Positions 46,635 to 55,223 of a stretch of DNA of 64,000 nt are shown here, piece after piece (the stretch's first letter is position 1; each line of letters opens with the position of its first letter). The translations under genes were made by a program, and so were the position numbers. The notes beneath the pieces are model-generated. The model ran no database searches, was not told the origin of the DNA, and saw only the letters and a program-made list of their open reading frames with translations. Source of the stretch: Candidatus Obscuribacter sp. (GTDB lineage: Bacteria > Cyanobacteriota > Vampirovibrionia > Obscuribacterales > Obscuribacteraceae); assembly GCA_016712465.1 (NCBI GenBank), contig JADJQZ010000001.1, forward strand, positions 2,604,001 through 2,668,000, read 5' to 3'.

Positions 46635-47657
46635 TTGAAACAGAGTAAGAAGCAGAAAAGTATCATCTGGCAACTGACAGCCTCCCTGCTTGCTGCCTTG
46701 CTGTTGTCTTCCCTGTTTTTGTCCGATGCCTTGGCTGGTAGTAAAGCCAATTCACATGCCAGGGAGGGTTTTCGCCTTTATCAGGCTAGACAGTACGCTA
46801 AGGCCTTGCCCTCCTTGCGCCGGGCTTCCGCAGAAAATCCGCGAGATCTGGCTGTCTGTTACTATCTTGGAACGGCTGCCGCCTTTGCCGGCGACAATAA
46901 CCTGGCCATCAATGCTCTCTCCCGCCTCTTTGTTATGTGCAGCGCCATCGATCGTTACACGGTTCTGGCTGAGCCCGTCTTTAAGCGCCTGCGCGGTTCG
47001 TCGAGACCCTATTCATGTAAATTGAATAATACTTCTTTGATACGCTGGGACCCTCGATCAATGCCGGTCAATATCTACATTACTGACGGAAAGGAGCTGC
47101 CTGACGGGCTTTCCGGACAAATTCTCAGTTCCGACCGCATCACTCCCTACGCCGCCTCTCTTCATAACAGCGCCTATCTGAATAAGTTGGGCACTGCCGC
47201 CGGCTATAGCTCAGACATGGTTTCCCAGGTGCGATCCGGTCTTGCCCAGTGGCAATGGCTGAACAGCGAGAAAATTGTTCCTCATAGAATTGTGGACGAT
47301 CCTGCCAAGGCTGATGTGATGGTTTTCTTTTCGGGCAATATGCCAAACCTTTTCGGCTTTACCATTTATCCCGAATCAAGAGGAGTCTCCTATCCTCTAA
47401 TGTCCCTACCAAACGTACCGGTAGTGATCCAGCTCAACACTAGAGGCGGCAGTGCCGCTGTCATGGGTCGAACTGCCTGTCATGAATTCGGCCACGCCTT
47501 TGGTCTGCAGCATTCCAAAAGCACTTCCGACATTATGTTCGACGGCCGGGCCGGTATGAATGTGGCTAATACCTTGTCGGACAGTGATATCCTCACCATT
47601 CGAGCGCTCTATCAGTTGCCCGTAGACATCTGGCTTGTAGGCAATCGCCGCCCCTGA
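46635..47657 (+). CDS. Secreted matrixin-like zinc metalloprotease with N-terminal TPR
   Basis: A signal peptide (SIIWQLTASLLAALLLSSLF) leads to a short TPR region (AREGFRLYQARQYAKALPSL) and then a metzincin domain. The zinc-binding HEFGHAFGLQHS matches HExxHxxGxxH, and the following DIMFDGR supplies the Met-turn. These define a matrixin/archaemetzincin-like peptidase, and all three zinc His and the catalytic Glu are present. The start is a TTG at 46635 with a weak ribosome-binding site. The gene sits between two PDZ/thioredoxin-like paralogues on the other strand and abuts the second with no spare base. Confidence 0.82.
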   Translation: MKQSKKQKSIIWQLTASLLAALLLSSLFLSDALAGSKANSHAREGFRLYQARQYAKALPSLRRASAENPRDLAVCYYLGTAAAFAGDNNLAINALSRLFVMCSAIDRYTVLAEPVFKRLRGSSRPYSCKLNNTSLIRWDPRSMPVNIYITDGKELPDGLSGQILSSDRITPYAASLHNSAYLNKLGTAAGYSSDMVSQVRSGLAQWQWLNSEKIVPHRIVDDPAKADVMVFFSGNMPNLFGFTIYPESRGVSYPLMSLPNVPVVIQLNTRGGSAAVMGRTACHEFGHAFGLQHSKSTSDIMFDGRAGMNVANTLSDSDILTIRALYQLPVDIWLVGNRRP

Positions 47658-48656
47658 TCACTGGGCTCGGTCGATTTCTTGATTGGTGATTTCTTTCCAA
47701 CGTTTAGCCAGTTGGGGATAGAGCAGGGGCAGCATGTTCTGTTTGCGGCTGTGCAGGAGACTGGCTTCCGCCAATCTCTCCTCCAGGTCGGCCTCGCTCA
47801 GTTCGTGTCTGACCACATCTATGTAGTCCTTGATGAAGCTTTCCCTTGTGCCAATGAAGATATAGCTCGGTGCCCGCGTGATTCGAAAATGGGTTCGCAA
47901 CGGACGGGTATCGGCGTCGTCAAGGGACAGGGAGATAAGGCTTATTATCTGTTCCTGAGTTTCTGCACCGCTACTCCGTCCAGCCAGTATCTGTCGGTTC
48001 AAAGCGGCAATGGCTTCCTTCAGCCTTTGATCGGCATGACCCTGGTAGAACTCCACCACAAGCGGTCCTTCCATGGCTTCGTGGTGCAAGAAGCTTGGCA
48101 GGTCGATGGGGGCAAAGCCGCCCGAGATGTGAGTTCTGGCTACCGGATAGTGGGGTCTTTGATCGGCCAGCAGTCTGGCTATTTTTGAATCTTGTAATTG
48201 CCCGGCCTGGATCATGGGAACCCGGTAGCTCTGGGTTTTCCCGTCTTGTTTCTCTACTTCTAAAGTGAGAACCTGCAGATTCTTTTGCGTGAGGGCGCCG
48301 CGTAGTTCATCAAAGCCCATGAAGGCTGCTATTTCCCCATTTACACTGATGAGCCTGTCGCCACTGCGCAGCCCCAGGCTGTAGGCTGGTGCGCCCCTGT
48401 CGATATTGTCGATGATGGGAAATTTCTCGCCGCCTTCTGCTACTTTCAAAGTGAGCCCGGTGGTAAACAAGTTGAGATCAGGCTGAAAATAAGGACGTTC
48501 CGGTTTGACGGCCAGTTTGAGAGTCTCCTGCCCCTGAGCGCTGCCGGCAAACAAGGATAACGATAGCAAAGGCACCAGCAGCACCAGTCTCAGTCTCAGA
48601 CAAATTGAGCCGGGAGAAAGGCTTGCAAGCGCTGATTGGAACTTGGTATCAGTCAA
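47658..48656 (-). CDS. Secreted PDZ and thioredoxin-like protein
   Basis: Intact paralogue of the protein at 45601. The N-terminus has a hydrophobic signal (LRLRLVLLVPLLSLSLFAGS, then AQG). The PDZ domain includes APAYSLGLRSGDRLISVNGE. The C-terminal half begins GPLVVEFYQGHADQRLKEAI and has FRITRAPSYIFIGTR at the position of the thioredoxin cis-proline, but the CxxC pair is missing. It therefore looks like a non-redox thioredoxin fold. The start is a TTG at 48656. Its TGA directly abuts the metalloprotease stop, forming TGATCA. Confidence 0.72.
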   Translation of the reverse strand: MTDTKFQSALASLSPGSICLRLRLVLLVPLLSLSLFAGSAQGQETLKLAVKPERPYFQPDLNLFTTGLTLKVAEGGEKFPIIDNIDRGAPAYSLGLRSGDRLISVNGEIAAFMGFDELRGALTQKNLQVLTLEVEKQDGKTQSYRVPMIQAGQLQDSKIARLLADQRPHYPVARTHISGGFAPIDLPSFLHHEAMEGPLVVEFYQGHADQRLKEAIAALNRQILAGRSSGAETQEQIISLISLSLDDADTRPLRTHFRITRAPSYIFIGTRESFIKDYIDVVRHELSEADLEERLAEASLLHSRKQNMLPLLYPQLAKRWKEITNQEIDRAQ

Positions 48657-48750
48657 GGGTGGCTCTTTTCGGTACCTATTTTGGTGCCTGTTTCCGTATC
48701 TGTTTCAGGTAGAATCCTACATTATATTTGTACATGCCCCAGGAGCATTT

Positions 48751-49086
48751 ATGCCTCAGTTCAGAGTTAATTTCAGCCGCCGCCACTTTCTGCTTTCCCT
48801 CTTGGTTCTGTTTGCCGTAAGCATCTCCTTCTGCTTGAGCCGGGTAGGTGCAGCGGAACCTGCCGGCCGAAGCCTGCTCAAGTCCACCAGAGTTTCCATC
48901 GAAAAGGCGGAAGAAATGGCCATGGCTAAGTTTCCGGAAGGTTCGGTGGAGGAAATCGAGTTGGATCGCGATGACAGCCCCCTGGTCTGGAAAATCGACC
49001 TGAAAATCCAGCCTCGCACCAGGGCGGAAGTGGAAATAGATGCCAATTCCGGCGAGATACTCAAGGCCCGCAGTCGTAAGTGGTAG
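48751..49086 (+). CDS. Small exported PepSY-domain protein
   Basis: I place the start at the ATG at 48751, which follows AGGAG. The N-terminus NFSRRHFLLSLLVLFAVSIS contains an SRRxFL twin-arginine-like motif, so Tat export is possible; a Sec signal is the alternative. The remaining 75 residues form a PepSY domain: AEEMAMAKFPEGSVEEIELD, then VWKIDLKIQ, then VEIDANSGEILKAR. PepSY modules often inhibit peptidases or bind the cell envelope, and several peptidase-related genes lie nearby. Confidence 0.8.
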   Translation: MPQFRVNFSRRHFLLSLLVLFAVSISFCLSRVGAAEPAGRSLLKSTRVSIEKAEEMAMAKFPEGSVEEIELDRDDSPLVWKIDLKIQPRTRAEVEIDANSGEILKARSRKW

Positions 49087-49187
49087 CGGAGGGCTTTTGG
49101 GGTCTCTATAAGTTAAGTCTCGTTTTGGCGGACCGGCGCTCTCCTGCCTGCTTTTACTGCTATGCTTCAAGCTAAGTTCGGTCGGCA

Positions 49188-50309
49188 ATGCTGCAGGTTG
49201 TGCAAAAGTTGACTTACCTTCCCCCGCGATTTTTCGGTAGTGGCACTCCTTTGTGGTGCCGCACAGTGCGGTTTGCTCTCGTACTGGCTTTCATATTTCC
49301 TTCCATGCAAATGCCCTTAGTAGCAGCCGCTGCGCATTCCGAGGCTGCTGAAGCACAGGCTAAGGAAAAGCCTCCTTCCTGGCACCGGGAGACCGAACTT
49401 GGTCGCATGGCGCTTCTGAAGGGAGAGTTCGATCAAGCTCTGGAGCATTTTCAGAGTGCCCTCTCCCTCAGCCAGCCGCTGCCCTCTTCCGACAGTCGCA
49501 AAGCCATATCATTGAGCAATCTATCGCTCATCTACAAGCACAAGGGCGATCTAAGCCAGGCTGAAAGTTACTCCCGGCAGGCTCTCAAGGCTATGAACGC
49601 GGCCGGTATGAAAGATGCGTCCATGTTCAGCGTGGAACTCAACAATCTTGCCGGGGTCTTGAGTGAAGAAGGTAAGTATGCCGAGTCCATCGAGTTGTAC
49701 GATAGTTCCCTGCTCATTTTAGCGAAAGCGAAAGGGGAAGTGTCACTGGAAGTGGCTGCTGTTGCCGATAACCTTGCCAGTTTGCATAAGAAGCTGAAGC
49801 AATACGAGGACGCAGCAAGGCTGGAAGAAAAAGCGGTGCAAATCTATCAAAGCAAATTGGGGTCTGAGCACCGGGAACTGGCTGTGGCACTGGGGAACCT
49901 CGCCGACAGCTATTTGAACCTCGGTCGGCTAAGTGAAGCTCGTGCCGCCTCCGAACGCAGTCTCTCCGTGATGCGCAAAAATTTCGGCGATAAGCATCCG
50001 GCTGTTGCTTCCGCCATGGATAATCTGGCCGGCATCTATATCAAGGAAGGCAAGCTGGTTGAGGCTGAGGCTCTGGAACTTAGGGCCCTGGATACTTTCA
50101 AGGAGAGTCTCGGTGAGAATCATCCCGACGTGGCCATTTGCCTCGACAATCTTTCCGACCTCTATACCCTGCAAAAGCGCTACAAGCAAGCCATTCGCCG
50201 GGCTGAAGATGCTCTTTCCGTAGCCGAGCACAGTCTCGGCAAAGAACATGCCCTCTCGTTAAGTATCAAAACCCGCCTCAATAGCCTCAAAGAAAGAGAG
50301 CAAAAGTAG
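49188..50309 (+). CDS. Exported kinesin-light-chain-like TPR protein
   Basis: A hydrophobic N-terminus (VRFALVLAFIFPSMQMPLVA) suggests export or a signal anchor. The rest is a run of about six TPR_12 repeats of 42 residues, such as AISLSNLSLIYKHKGDLSQA, VAVADNLASLHKKLKQYEDA and VAICLDNLSDLYTLQKRYKQ. Conserved Asn-Leu and Ala-Tyr positions mark it as a kinesin-light-chain-like TPR. No other domain. The ATG at 49188 has no strong ribosome-binding site. Role unknown beyond protein binding. Confidence 0.77.
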   Translation: MLQVVQKLTYLPPRFFGSGTPLWCRTVRFALVLAFIFPSMQMPLVAAAAHSEAAEAQAKEKPPSWHRETELGRMALLKGEFDQALEHFQSALSLSQPLPSSDSRKAISLSNLSLIYKHKGDLSQAESYSRQALKAMNAAGMKDASMFSVELNNLAGVLSEEGKYAESIELYDSSLLILAKAKGEVSLEVAAVADNLASLHKKLKQYEDAARLEEKAVQIYQSKLGSEHRELAVALGNLADSYLNLGRLSEARAASERSLSVMRKNFGDKHPAVASAMDNLAGIYIKEGKLVEAEALELRALDTFKESLGENHPDVAICLDNLSDLYTLQKRYKQAIRRAEDALSVAEHSLGKEHALSLSIKTRLNSLKEREQK

Positions 50310-50327
50310 GTAGGGATTAAAGATGCC

Positions 50328-51158
50328 TCAAAGCGGCTCAGTCCAACCCATTTTCCGTACCTCTGCTTCATAGAAGAGAGACTTCTCGAAGTCTCCGGCA
50401 TTGGCTGCGCAGTTGGAGAGTTCAATCAAAATTGCCAGTTTATTTCTCGGCTCGCAGACTTCTAATTCCTGCTCCTTGTAGTACAGCACCTTTTGCCAGG
50501 CTTTTTGACGACTCTCTGGATTGGACGCCTTTTTAGCAAGGGCTGAGAAAGTTACGGCGAGCCTCCGCCACCGATGGGGATCGCCTGGATCGGCTTGCGC
50601 CGCTTTCGTTTGAAAATTGACAAACTTAGCAAGGTCTGGACTAAGAAAGAAGAACCCAGCATTTGATAGTATCCGTGCATTAGTGGTATTTTCCTCCGCA
50701 TGGCGCTGCCAGATTTCCGACGCCTGCCTGGCAGTTTCAGGGTCCAAACTTGCCACCCATAGTATCCCTAAATCAGAGGCGGTAGGGCTGAGCGGACGAT
50801 TTTTAAAAATCCACAGAACATGCTCTCGAAACTTCTGCTTGCAAACTGGTTCGTATTTGTCTTTTGTAAGAAGGTCGAAAAATGAATGGAAGAACGAGAG
50901 CCGTTTCTTCACCTGCTTCCTGTAATGGTAAGCCAGGTGTTCTCTCGCTTCGGAATCATCTGGATTGAAGAGTACTCTATTTTCAAATTCCAGCACTTGC
51001 TTATTGCTGAGCGGCTGATCCGAAATTGCGTGGTACACATCTTTGCGAAATCCCTTGATAATGTCTTTGACATTCTTGTAGGGCGGATTCGGCGAAGCAT
51101 TGGAGTCCGCTCCCGCCTCGGAAGGTTTTGCCGGTTCCTCGCTTGCTTCAGAATTCAT
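50328..51158 (-). CDS. Cytosolic helical-repeat protein, 276 residues
   Basis: It starts with a disordered acidic stretch (MNSEASEEPAKPSEAGADSN), then helical repeats: NVKDIIKGFRKDVYHA, LFNPDDSEAREHLAYHYRKQ and ARILSNAGFFFLSPDLAKFV. The pattern resembles divergent TPR. No signal peptide or catalytic motif. It is convergent with the exported TPR protein. I do not recognise a family. Confidence 0.62.
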   Translation of the reverse strand: MNSEASEEPAKPSEAGADSNASPNPPYKNVKDIIKGFRKDVYHAISDQPLSNKQVLEFENRVLFNPDDSEAREHLAYHYRKQVKKRLSFFHSFFDLLTKDKYEPVCKQKFREHVLWIFKNRPLSPTASDLGILWVASLDPETARQASEIWQRHAEENTTNARILSNAGFFFLSPDLAKFVNFQTKAAQADPGDPHRWRRLAVTFSALAKKASNPESRQKAWQKVLYYKEQELEVCEPRNKLAILIELSNCAANAGDFEKSLFYEAEVRKMGWTEPL

Positions 51159-51343
51159 AAACCCGTTCTTGCCAGCATTACCAGCTGAGGTTCAGATTCC
51201 AGTTGAAATGACATGCTCTCTCAACCTGCCCCGTTTCTGCCGCATACCATGCATGCAGCTAATTTCGTTCCACAATGAAAGAGGGTTGAAACTAAATGGT
51301 ACGAACGATAGAGCCGAACGCTCCCGGCTACAATTAAGTTGGG

Positions 51344-52105
51344 CTAGCTCAAAGGACCAATAACTGAACGCCAGGCTTGCGTAAGAATAGTGCAGTCCTC
51401 TTGCGAGCAGAGTTGCGGCGCTCCGTATGCCATGGTTGCATCCAATAGCGCTTTAGTGGCGGCAGACCAGTTTGGCTCCAGATATCTATCTTCCTCTTCC
51501 TCTATGAAGGCAGCCGCTCCGGAAACTGATTCGGCACGACTGATCATTTCCTGATAGAGCACGGAGAAGCCCTCGTTGACCGGTGACTTGGGACGCCCCG
51601 GACCAACAAAGATGCTCACTGTAGCTACGTCGTCCGGTGGCTCTGTGCTGGTGACATGACTAATGGATGCTAACCAATTTTTCCAGAGCCGTGCATAGGT
51701 TGCACCGGCAGCGGGGTGGCGAGCCGCTGCCAGGGAATAGACTTGCTCTATTTGCATCTGCCCGGCTTGTGAAATGATCGCACATACAGCCTCTCCGCAG
51801 TTACCGAATAGCCTTGCAATTGGGATCTCATCTAAGACTTCAACCGAAAGGGCCCGGGTGTAAGTTGCACCGGCGATTAGTGGAGCTACACCTGCGGCTT
51901 GCTCTGCCGCTTTCGTAAGCGGTTCCAGAATGCGGACATGCCAGAGTTTGCCCGGCCACTGTGCCACCACTATCGATTCCAGGTAATGATCCACAACGAT
52001 AAAATGGGGCTTGCCGTCAGAAAGGGAAACCCTGGCACCCTGGCTTGCTTGTGTCATAGCTTCTTTGCTTTCTTCAGGAACGTAAACGTAACCATCTATC
52101 GACAT
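51344..52105 (-). CDS. Hypothetical protein next to hemerythrin gene
   Basis: A 253-residue soluble protein of no recognised family. I choose the ATG at 52105; a TTG at 52129 that overlaps the stop of the hemerythrin-like gene is the other option. The N-terminal half is a compact mixed domain (PHFIVVDHYLESIVVAQWPG, then WHVRILEPL). The C-terminal half is helical with an acidic EEEEDRYLEPN segment. Close spacing implies cotranscription with the hemerythrin-like gene. Confidence 0.58.
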   Translation of the reverse strand: MSIDGYVYVPEESKEAMTQASQGARVSLSDGKPHFIVVDHYLESIVVAQWPGKLWHVRILEPLTKAAEQAAGVAPLIAGATYTRALSVEVLDEIPIARLFGNCGEAVCAIISQAGQMQIEQVYSLAAARHPAAGATYARLWKNWLASISHVTSTEPPDDVATVSIFVGPGRPKSPVNEGFSVLYQEMISRAESVSGAAAFIEEEEDRYLEPNWSAATKALLDATMAYGAPQLCSQEDCTILTQAWRSVIGPLS

Positions 52106-52125
52106 TCGCTTGCCACCGCCCTGGA

Positions 52126-52623
52126 TCAAAGGTACTTCTTAAGGATGGGATGAATGTAAGTGTTTTCGATACGCACGTGCTCACTGAGATCATCGATCAA
52201 ACTTGTAAGAGCTATGACGAGTTCCTTTAGTTTGGAGTCTGTGCTTGCTTCATTGATAAGCAGGCGGCGGCAATTTTCCAGGGCCAGTCCGGCATTGTCA
52301 TGTTCCCGTTCCATCTCTTCCAATCTGCCTTTAAGATCAAGTTCACAAACTTCCGCCACGCCGCCCTCAGCGAGAGAAACTCCGTTAGGAAACAAGAACT
52401 GTTCTTCATCTCGAAGATGCGTTTCAATTTTGGTGCGCACTGTTGTAAAGATATTGCCTGCATCAGCCACCGTTGCCGGTGCAGTGGACGAATTATCTTG
52501 GGCTGACTGAAACAGCTCGGAGATAGCCGGTAACTGGCGTCTGAGAAAGGCGTGGTGCCTGGCCACGACGTATTCAGTAAGCTCTTTCAAGGAAGCCTGG
52601 GTGAATGTTTCTTGTTGCATCAA
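52126..52623 (-). CDS. Hemerythrin-like (HHE) protein, RIC/YtfE type
   Basis: A 165-residue four-helix di-iron protein. Likely ligands are the His pair in VARHHAFLRRQLP, then ETHLRDEEQFLFP, EREHDNAG and HVRIENTYIHPIL. This order and the HHxFLR start match the C-terminal domain of RIC (YtfE/ScdA) proteins, which help repair iron-sulfur clusters damaged by nitric oxide or oxidants. The N-terminal ScdA_N domain is absent, so its exact role is open. An orphan gene follows almost directly. Confidence 0.82.
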   Translation of the reverse strand: MMQQETFTQASLKELTEYVVARHHAFLRRQLPAISELFQSAQDNSSTAPATVADAGNIFTTVRTKIETHLRDEEQFLFPNGVSLAEGGVAEVCELDLKGRLEEMEREHDNAGLALENCRRLLINEASTDSKLKELVIALTSLIDDLSEHVRIENTYIHPILKKYL

Positions 52624-52709
52624 TTATTGCCGCCAGTGCTGATGACCACGAAAAGCATAGCAGGTGATCTGGCTCCCGAACTGAATTCAGTTTGGCTTGC
52701 CGGCAATAT

Positions 52710-54425
52710 TCATTGACGAGTCAGGGTCACACCATTACTGCCCACTATTCGCACAACCATGCCGCTTGAATCGTACTCTAGTGTGGCTGTATCGGTACCA
52801 TTGTTCTTTCCCCACCATCGGCATCTGGCAGTTTTTCCGTCGTCGGCGATGACGCCGCGCCCTTCCTCATGCGGAAACTTCCACCCATACTCTCTGCCAT
52901 TTTGCCAGATTTGATAGTGTGCTCCATAGCTGGCGAGCCAATCACCTGCAAGGTTTGGAATAACCGGCAGGACTGGTTTGGCTTCTAAGTTGAGAGCGTC
53001 TACCTGCGAGCGCAGGTACTTAACTCTGCTCTGGGCGCTCGCCTCTCCTTGCAGTGCCGCCTTTTGATACCATTGGTAGGCTTCGGCGCGGTTCAGGGGC
53101 ACTCCTGTACCCTGCTCATACATCATGGCTAAGAGATACTGCCCGTAGGCGTTCCCCTGGTCAGCAGCTTTTCGATAGAATTCTACGGCTTTGACGGGAT
53201 TTTTCGGCACACCCTTACCGAGTCGATAAAGGTTTCCCATCCAACATTGCGCTGCGGCAAAGTCCTGATCGGCTGACTTCTGCCACCACTGAGCAGCAGC
53301 TCTCGCATCTTGTGCTTGTCCAATGCCGCGGTTACAGAAGACCCCACAAAGGTACTGACCTCCAGGGTGTCCGGCATTGGCGGCTTTCATTGCCAGCTCC
53401 ACGGATTGACTATATTTTCCTTCGTTGAACAACTGGTCTGCGCGCCGGTAAGCGTCCTCCGCTTGTGCTTCGGCATCTGTAGTTTCGGCGGCAATAGGCT
53501 CAATTTGCCGGGGCTTTGTGGGAACGGCGACTAATATTAGTTCACCTCCCGACCACTTCGAGCGCATTACCGGGGTCTGAGTCAATTGTCGATCGAATCT
53601 GACTTCGTTTTCCACTTGTTCTTTCAAGTAATTGAAAGCTTCGGTAATAGTAGTGTTTTGTCCCTGCTTTTGCAGAGCAGAGATTAGATGCCTGGTGAAT
53701 ACGCCATTGGTGCATCGTTTGGACTCGAATGATCTCTGGTTGGCCGCACTTGAACTGATTACAATTTGACCCTCACCTGCCAGAGAGGATATGTCGAAGT
53801 TGCTGGTGCGGATTAGACCTTTGCCGCCCACATTGGCTGCTCCGCTGTTGCAGGCATCGAGAAGCAGCACAACACGATCGCAGCCGGTGCGCTCCTTCAC
53901 TTCCGGTGCCAGATCTGAAAATCTTATCCCGGTCACATACAAGTTTCTGGAGTCTGAGTCGTGGGCCACAAGAAAGTTCTCGCCTCCAACGTCAAGCTCC
54001 TTGGGGCTGCCATGTGTGGAGGCAAAGATCAGCACTAGATCATCCTTGGCTGCTCGGCTGGGCAACCAGGTGCCACCAATTGCATCTCTAATCTTGTCTC
54101 TGGTGGCATTTTCGTTTGTCAGCACAAGCACGTGGTCTTTAGCAAAGTGTCCTTTCTCCACGAGAAACTTGCCAAAATCGATAGCATCTTTGGAAGCATA
54201 ATCAAGAGAAGGGATGTGTGTGTCTTTGAACCGATCAATGCCGATTAGTACTGCCCACTTATCGGCAATCGGTCGGGCATTTGACTGCCCTGCACCGGCC
54301 TTGATCGTGTCCGAACTTTGCCCGCTTTCACCGGCTATTCCCGTGCTTATGCTCAGCTGGCAGCAGATAAGCGCCAAAGTTAGATAGAAAGCGCCGCGGC
54401 GTAGATTGATCATGTGTGCTTTCAT
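52710..54425 (-). CDS. Exported caspase-like peptidase with Sel1 repeats
   Basis: A signal peptide (GAFYLTLALICCQLSISTGI) leads to a peptidase C14 domain: WAVLIGIDRFKD, ILVLIFASTHGSP-type strand with catalytic His138, and VVLLLDACNSGAANV with catalytic Cys192, both intact. Four or so Sel1-like repeats (about 325-475) follow, for example HPGGQYLCGVFCNRGIGQAQ and NAYGQYLLAMMYEQGTGVPL. The last 80 residues form a small beta domain (WLASYGAHYQIWQNGREYGW). This matches bacterial orthocaspases, which cleave after basic residues in known cases. Targets are unknown. Confidence 0.85.
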   Translation of the reverse strand: MKAHMINLRRGAFYLTLALICCQLSISTGIAGESGQSSDTIKAGAGQSNARPIADKWAVLIGIDRFKDTHIPSLDYASKDAIDFGKFLVEKGHFAKDHVLVLTNENATRDKIRDAIGGTWLPSRAAKDDLVLIFASTHGSPKELDVGGENFLVAHDSDSRNLYVTGIRFSDLAPEVKERTGCDRVVLLLDACNSGAANVGGKGLIRTSNFDISSLAGEGQIVISSSAANQRSFESKRCTNGVFTRHLISALQKQGQNTTITEAFNYLKEQVENEVRFDRQLTQTPVMRSKWSGGELILVAVPTKPRQIEPIAAETTDAEAQAEDAYRRADQLFNEGKYSQSVELAMKAANAGHPGGQYLCGVFCNRGIGQAQDARAAAQWWQKSADQDFAAAQCWMGNLYRLGKGVPKNPVKAVEFYRKAADQGNAYGQYLLAMMYEQGTGVPLNRAEAYQWYQKAALQGEASAQSRVKYLRSQVDALNLEAKPVLPVIPNLAGDWLASYGAHYQIWQNGREYGWKFPHEEGRGVIADDGKTARCRWWGKNNGTDTATLEYDSSGMVVRIVGSNGVTLTRQ

Positions 54426-54568
54426 TCAGCTATCCTGGGAGCGTAAGCTAATTATTTGAAAAGACCGGAGAATCGGCCATCCACCGCGAGATGGAGTCAA
54501 TAAGGATGATCTGGTGAGCCTGGAAAGAGCGTTGAGCCGACGCTTACCGGCAGTAGCCTCTGCCTGCT

Positions 54569-54997
54569 TTACTGTTCCTGTTTTGTATTGGCCTGGTCGA
54601 GGTTCTTTGGACCAAAGTGATGGGGCAAAAGTTCCGGCCAGCTTACCAGCTTGTAGTGTCCGCTTTCGCCTTTCTCTGGCACCAGAAGGCTAACCTCGAC
54701 GCCGAATTCGGCATAGAACTGCCGGGTGACGCCGGAGGGCCAGTCAAAGGGCTGAAGGCAGAGTGCTTGGAACTGTCGGTGTCCCAAATTGGCGGCATTG
54801 ACGAGAGCGGCAGTATCGGCAGATATAGAGCCGCCGTAAGTTGCAAACTCCAGGGTTGCACCGCAGATGATATCACCACCGGCGGTGAGGAGGGCAGCAC
54901 CCTGGGGTTTGCCGCTATAGGGAGCATAGGCATGCTTGAGGGCTTCGCTTGCGGCCCCGACCATGGCATCGATGGTCTTCTGGTCCAGCTTCATCAA
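54569..54997 (-). CDS. Cytidine-deaminase-fold protein lacking zinc ligands
   Basis: The sequence follows cytidine deaminase from start to end: HAYAPYSGKPQGAALL, CGATLEFATYGGSISADTAA and PFDWPSGVTRQFYAEFGVEV. But the catalytic H/C-A-E is S59-A60-D61, and the PCGxCRQ motif is P-S-G-V-T-R-Q (87-93). All three zinc ligands and the catalytic Glu are thus replaced, so deamination is not expected. The reading frame is intact. It may bind nucleosides or regulate. The start is TTG at 54997 or ATG at 54994. A small upstream gene ends one base before it. Confidence 0.82.
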   Translation of the reverse strand: MMKLDQKTIDAMVGAASEALKHAYAPYSGKPQGAALLTAGGDIICGATLEFATYGGSISADTAALVNAANLGHRQFQALCLQPFDWPSGVTRQFYAEFGVEVSLLVPEKGESGHYKLVSWPELLPHHFGPKNLDQANTKQEQ

Positions 54998-54998
54998 G

Positions 54999-55223
54999 TT
55001 AAGCCGGTTCCCTGTAAGGAGGTAATCGCAGTTCCAGGTTCATGAGCCAGAGCAGGATTTCTCTATGTCTTTCTTCCAGGCGCTTGAGCATGACCTGCTC
55101 TTCTTCCGGCTTGGCGCGTTCCTTCCGGTCAGCTTCTAGACCGGGCTGCTTCAGGCGCGGGGCGGAGTACTTCTCTTCCGAGACAGCGCCTTTGCCGTTT
55201 GCGTAAGTAAGGAATTCGGACAT
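54999..55223 (-). CDS. Small hydrophilic protein, 74 residues
   Basis: The ATG at 55223 has GAGGAG a few bases upstream, a good ribosome-binding site. The product is charged, with a helical C-terminus (LKRLEERHREILLWLMNLEL). No signal peptide or known domain. It ends one base before the start of the deaminase-like gene, so the two are probably translated together and may interact (inference). Confidence 0.6.
   Translation of the reverse strand: MSEFLTYANGKGAVSEEKYSAPRLKQPGLEADRKERAKPEEEQVMLKRLEERHREILLWLMNLELRLPPYREPA

Noticed and set aside
54617..55045. Plus-strand 142-codon frame opposite the deaminase-like gene
   Set aside because: The minus strand shows deaminase-fold motifs in order; this frame has none.
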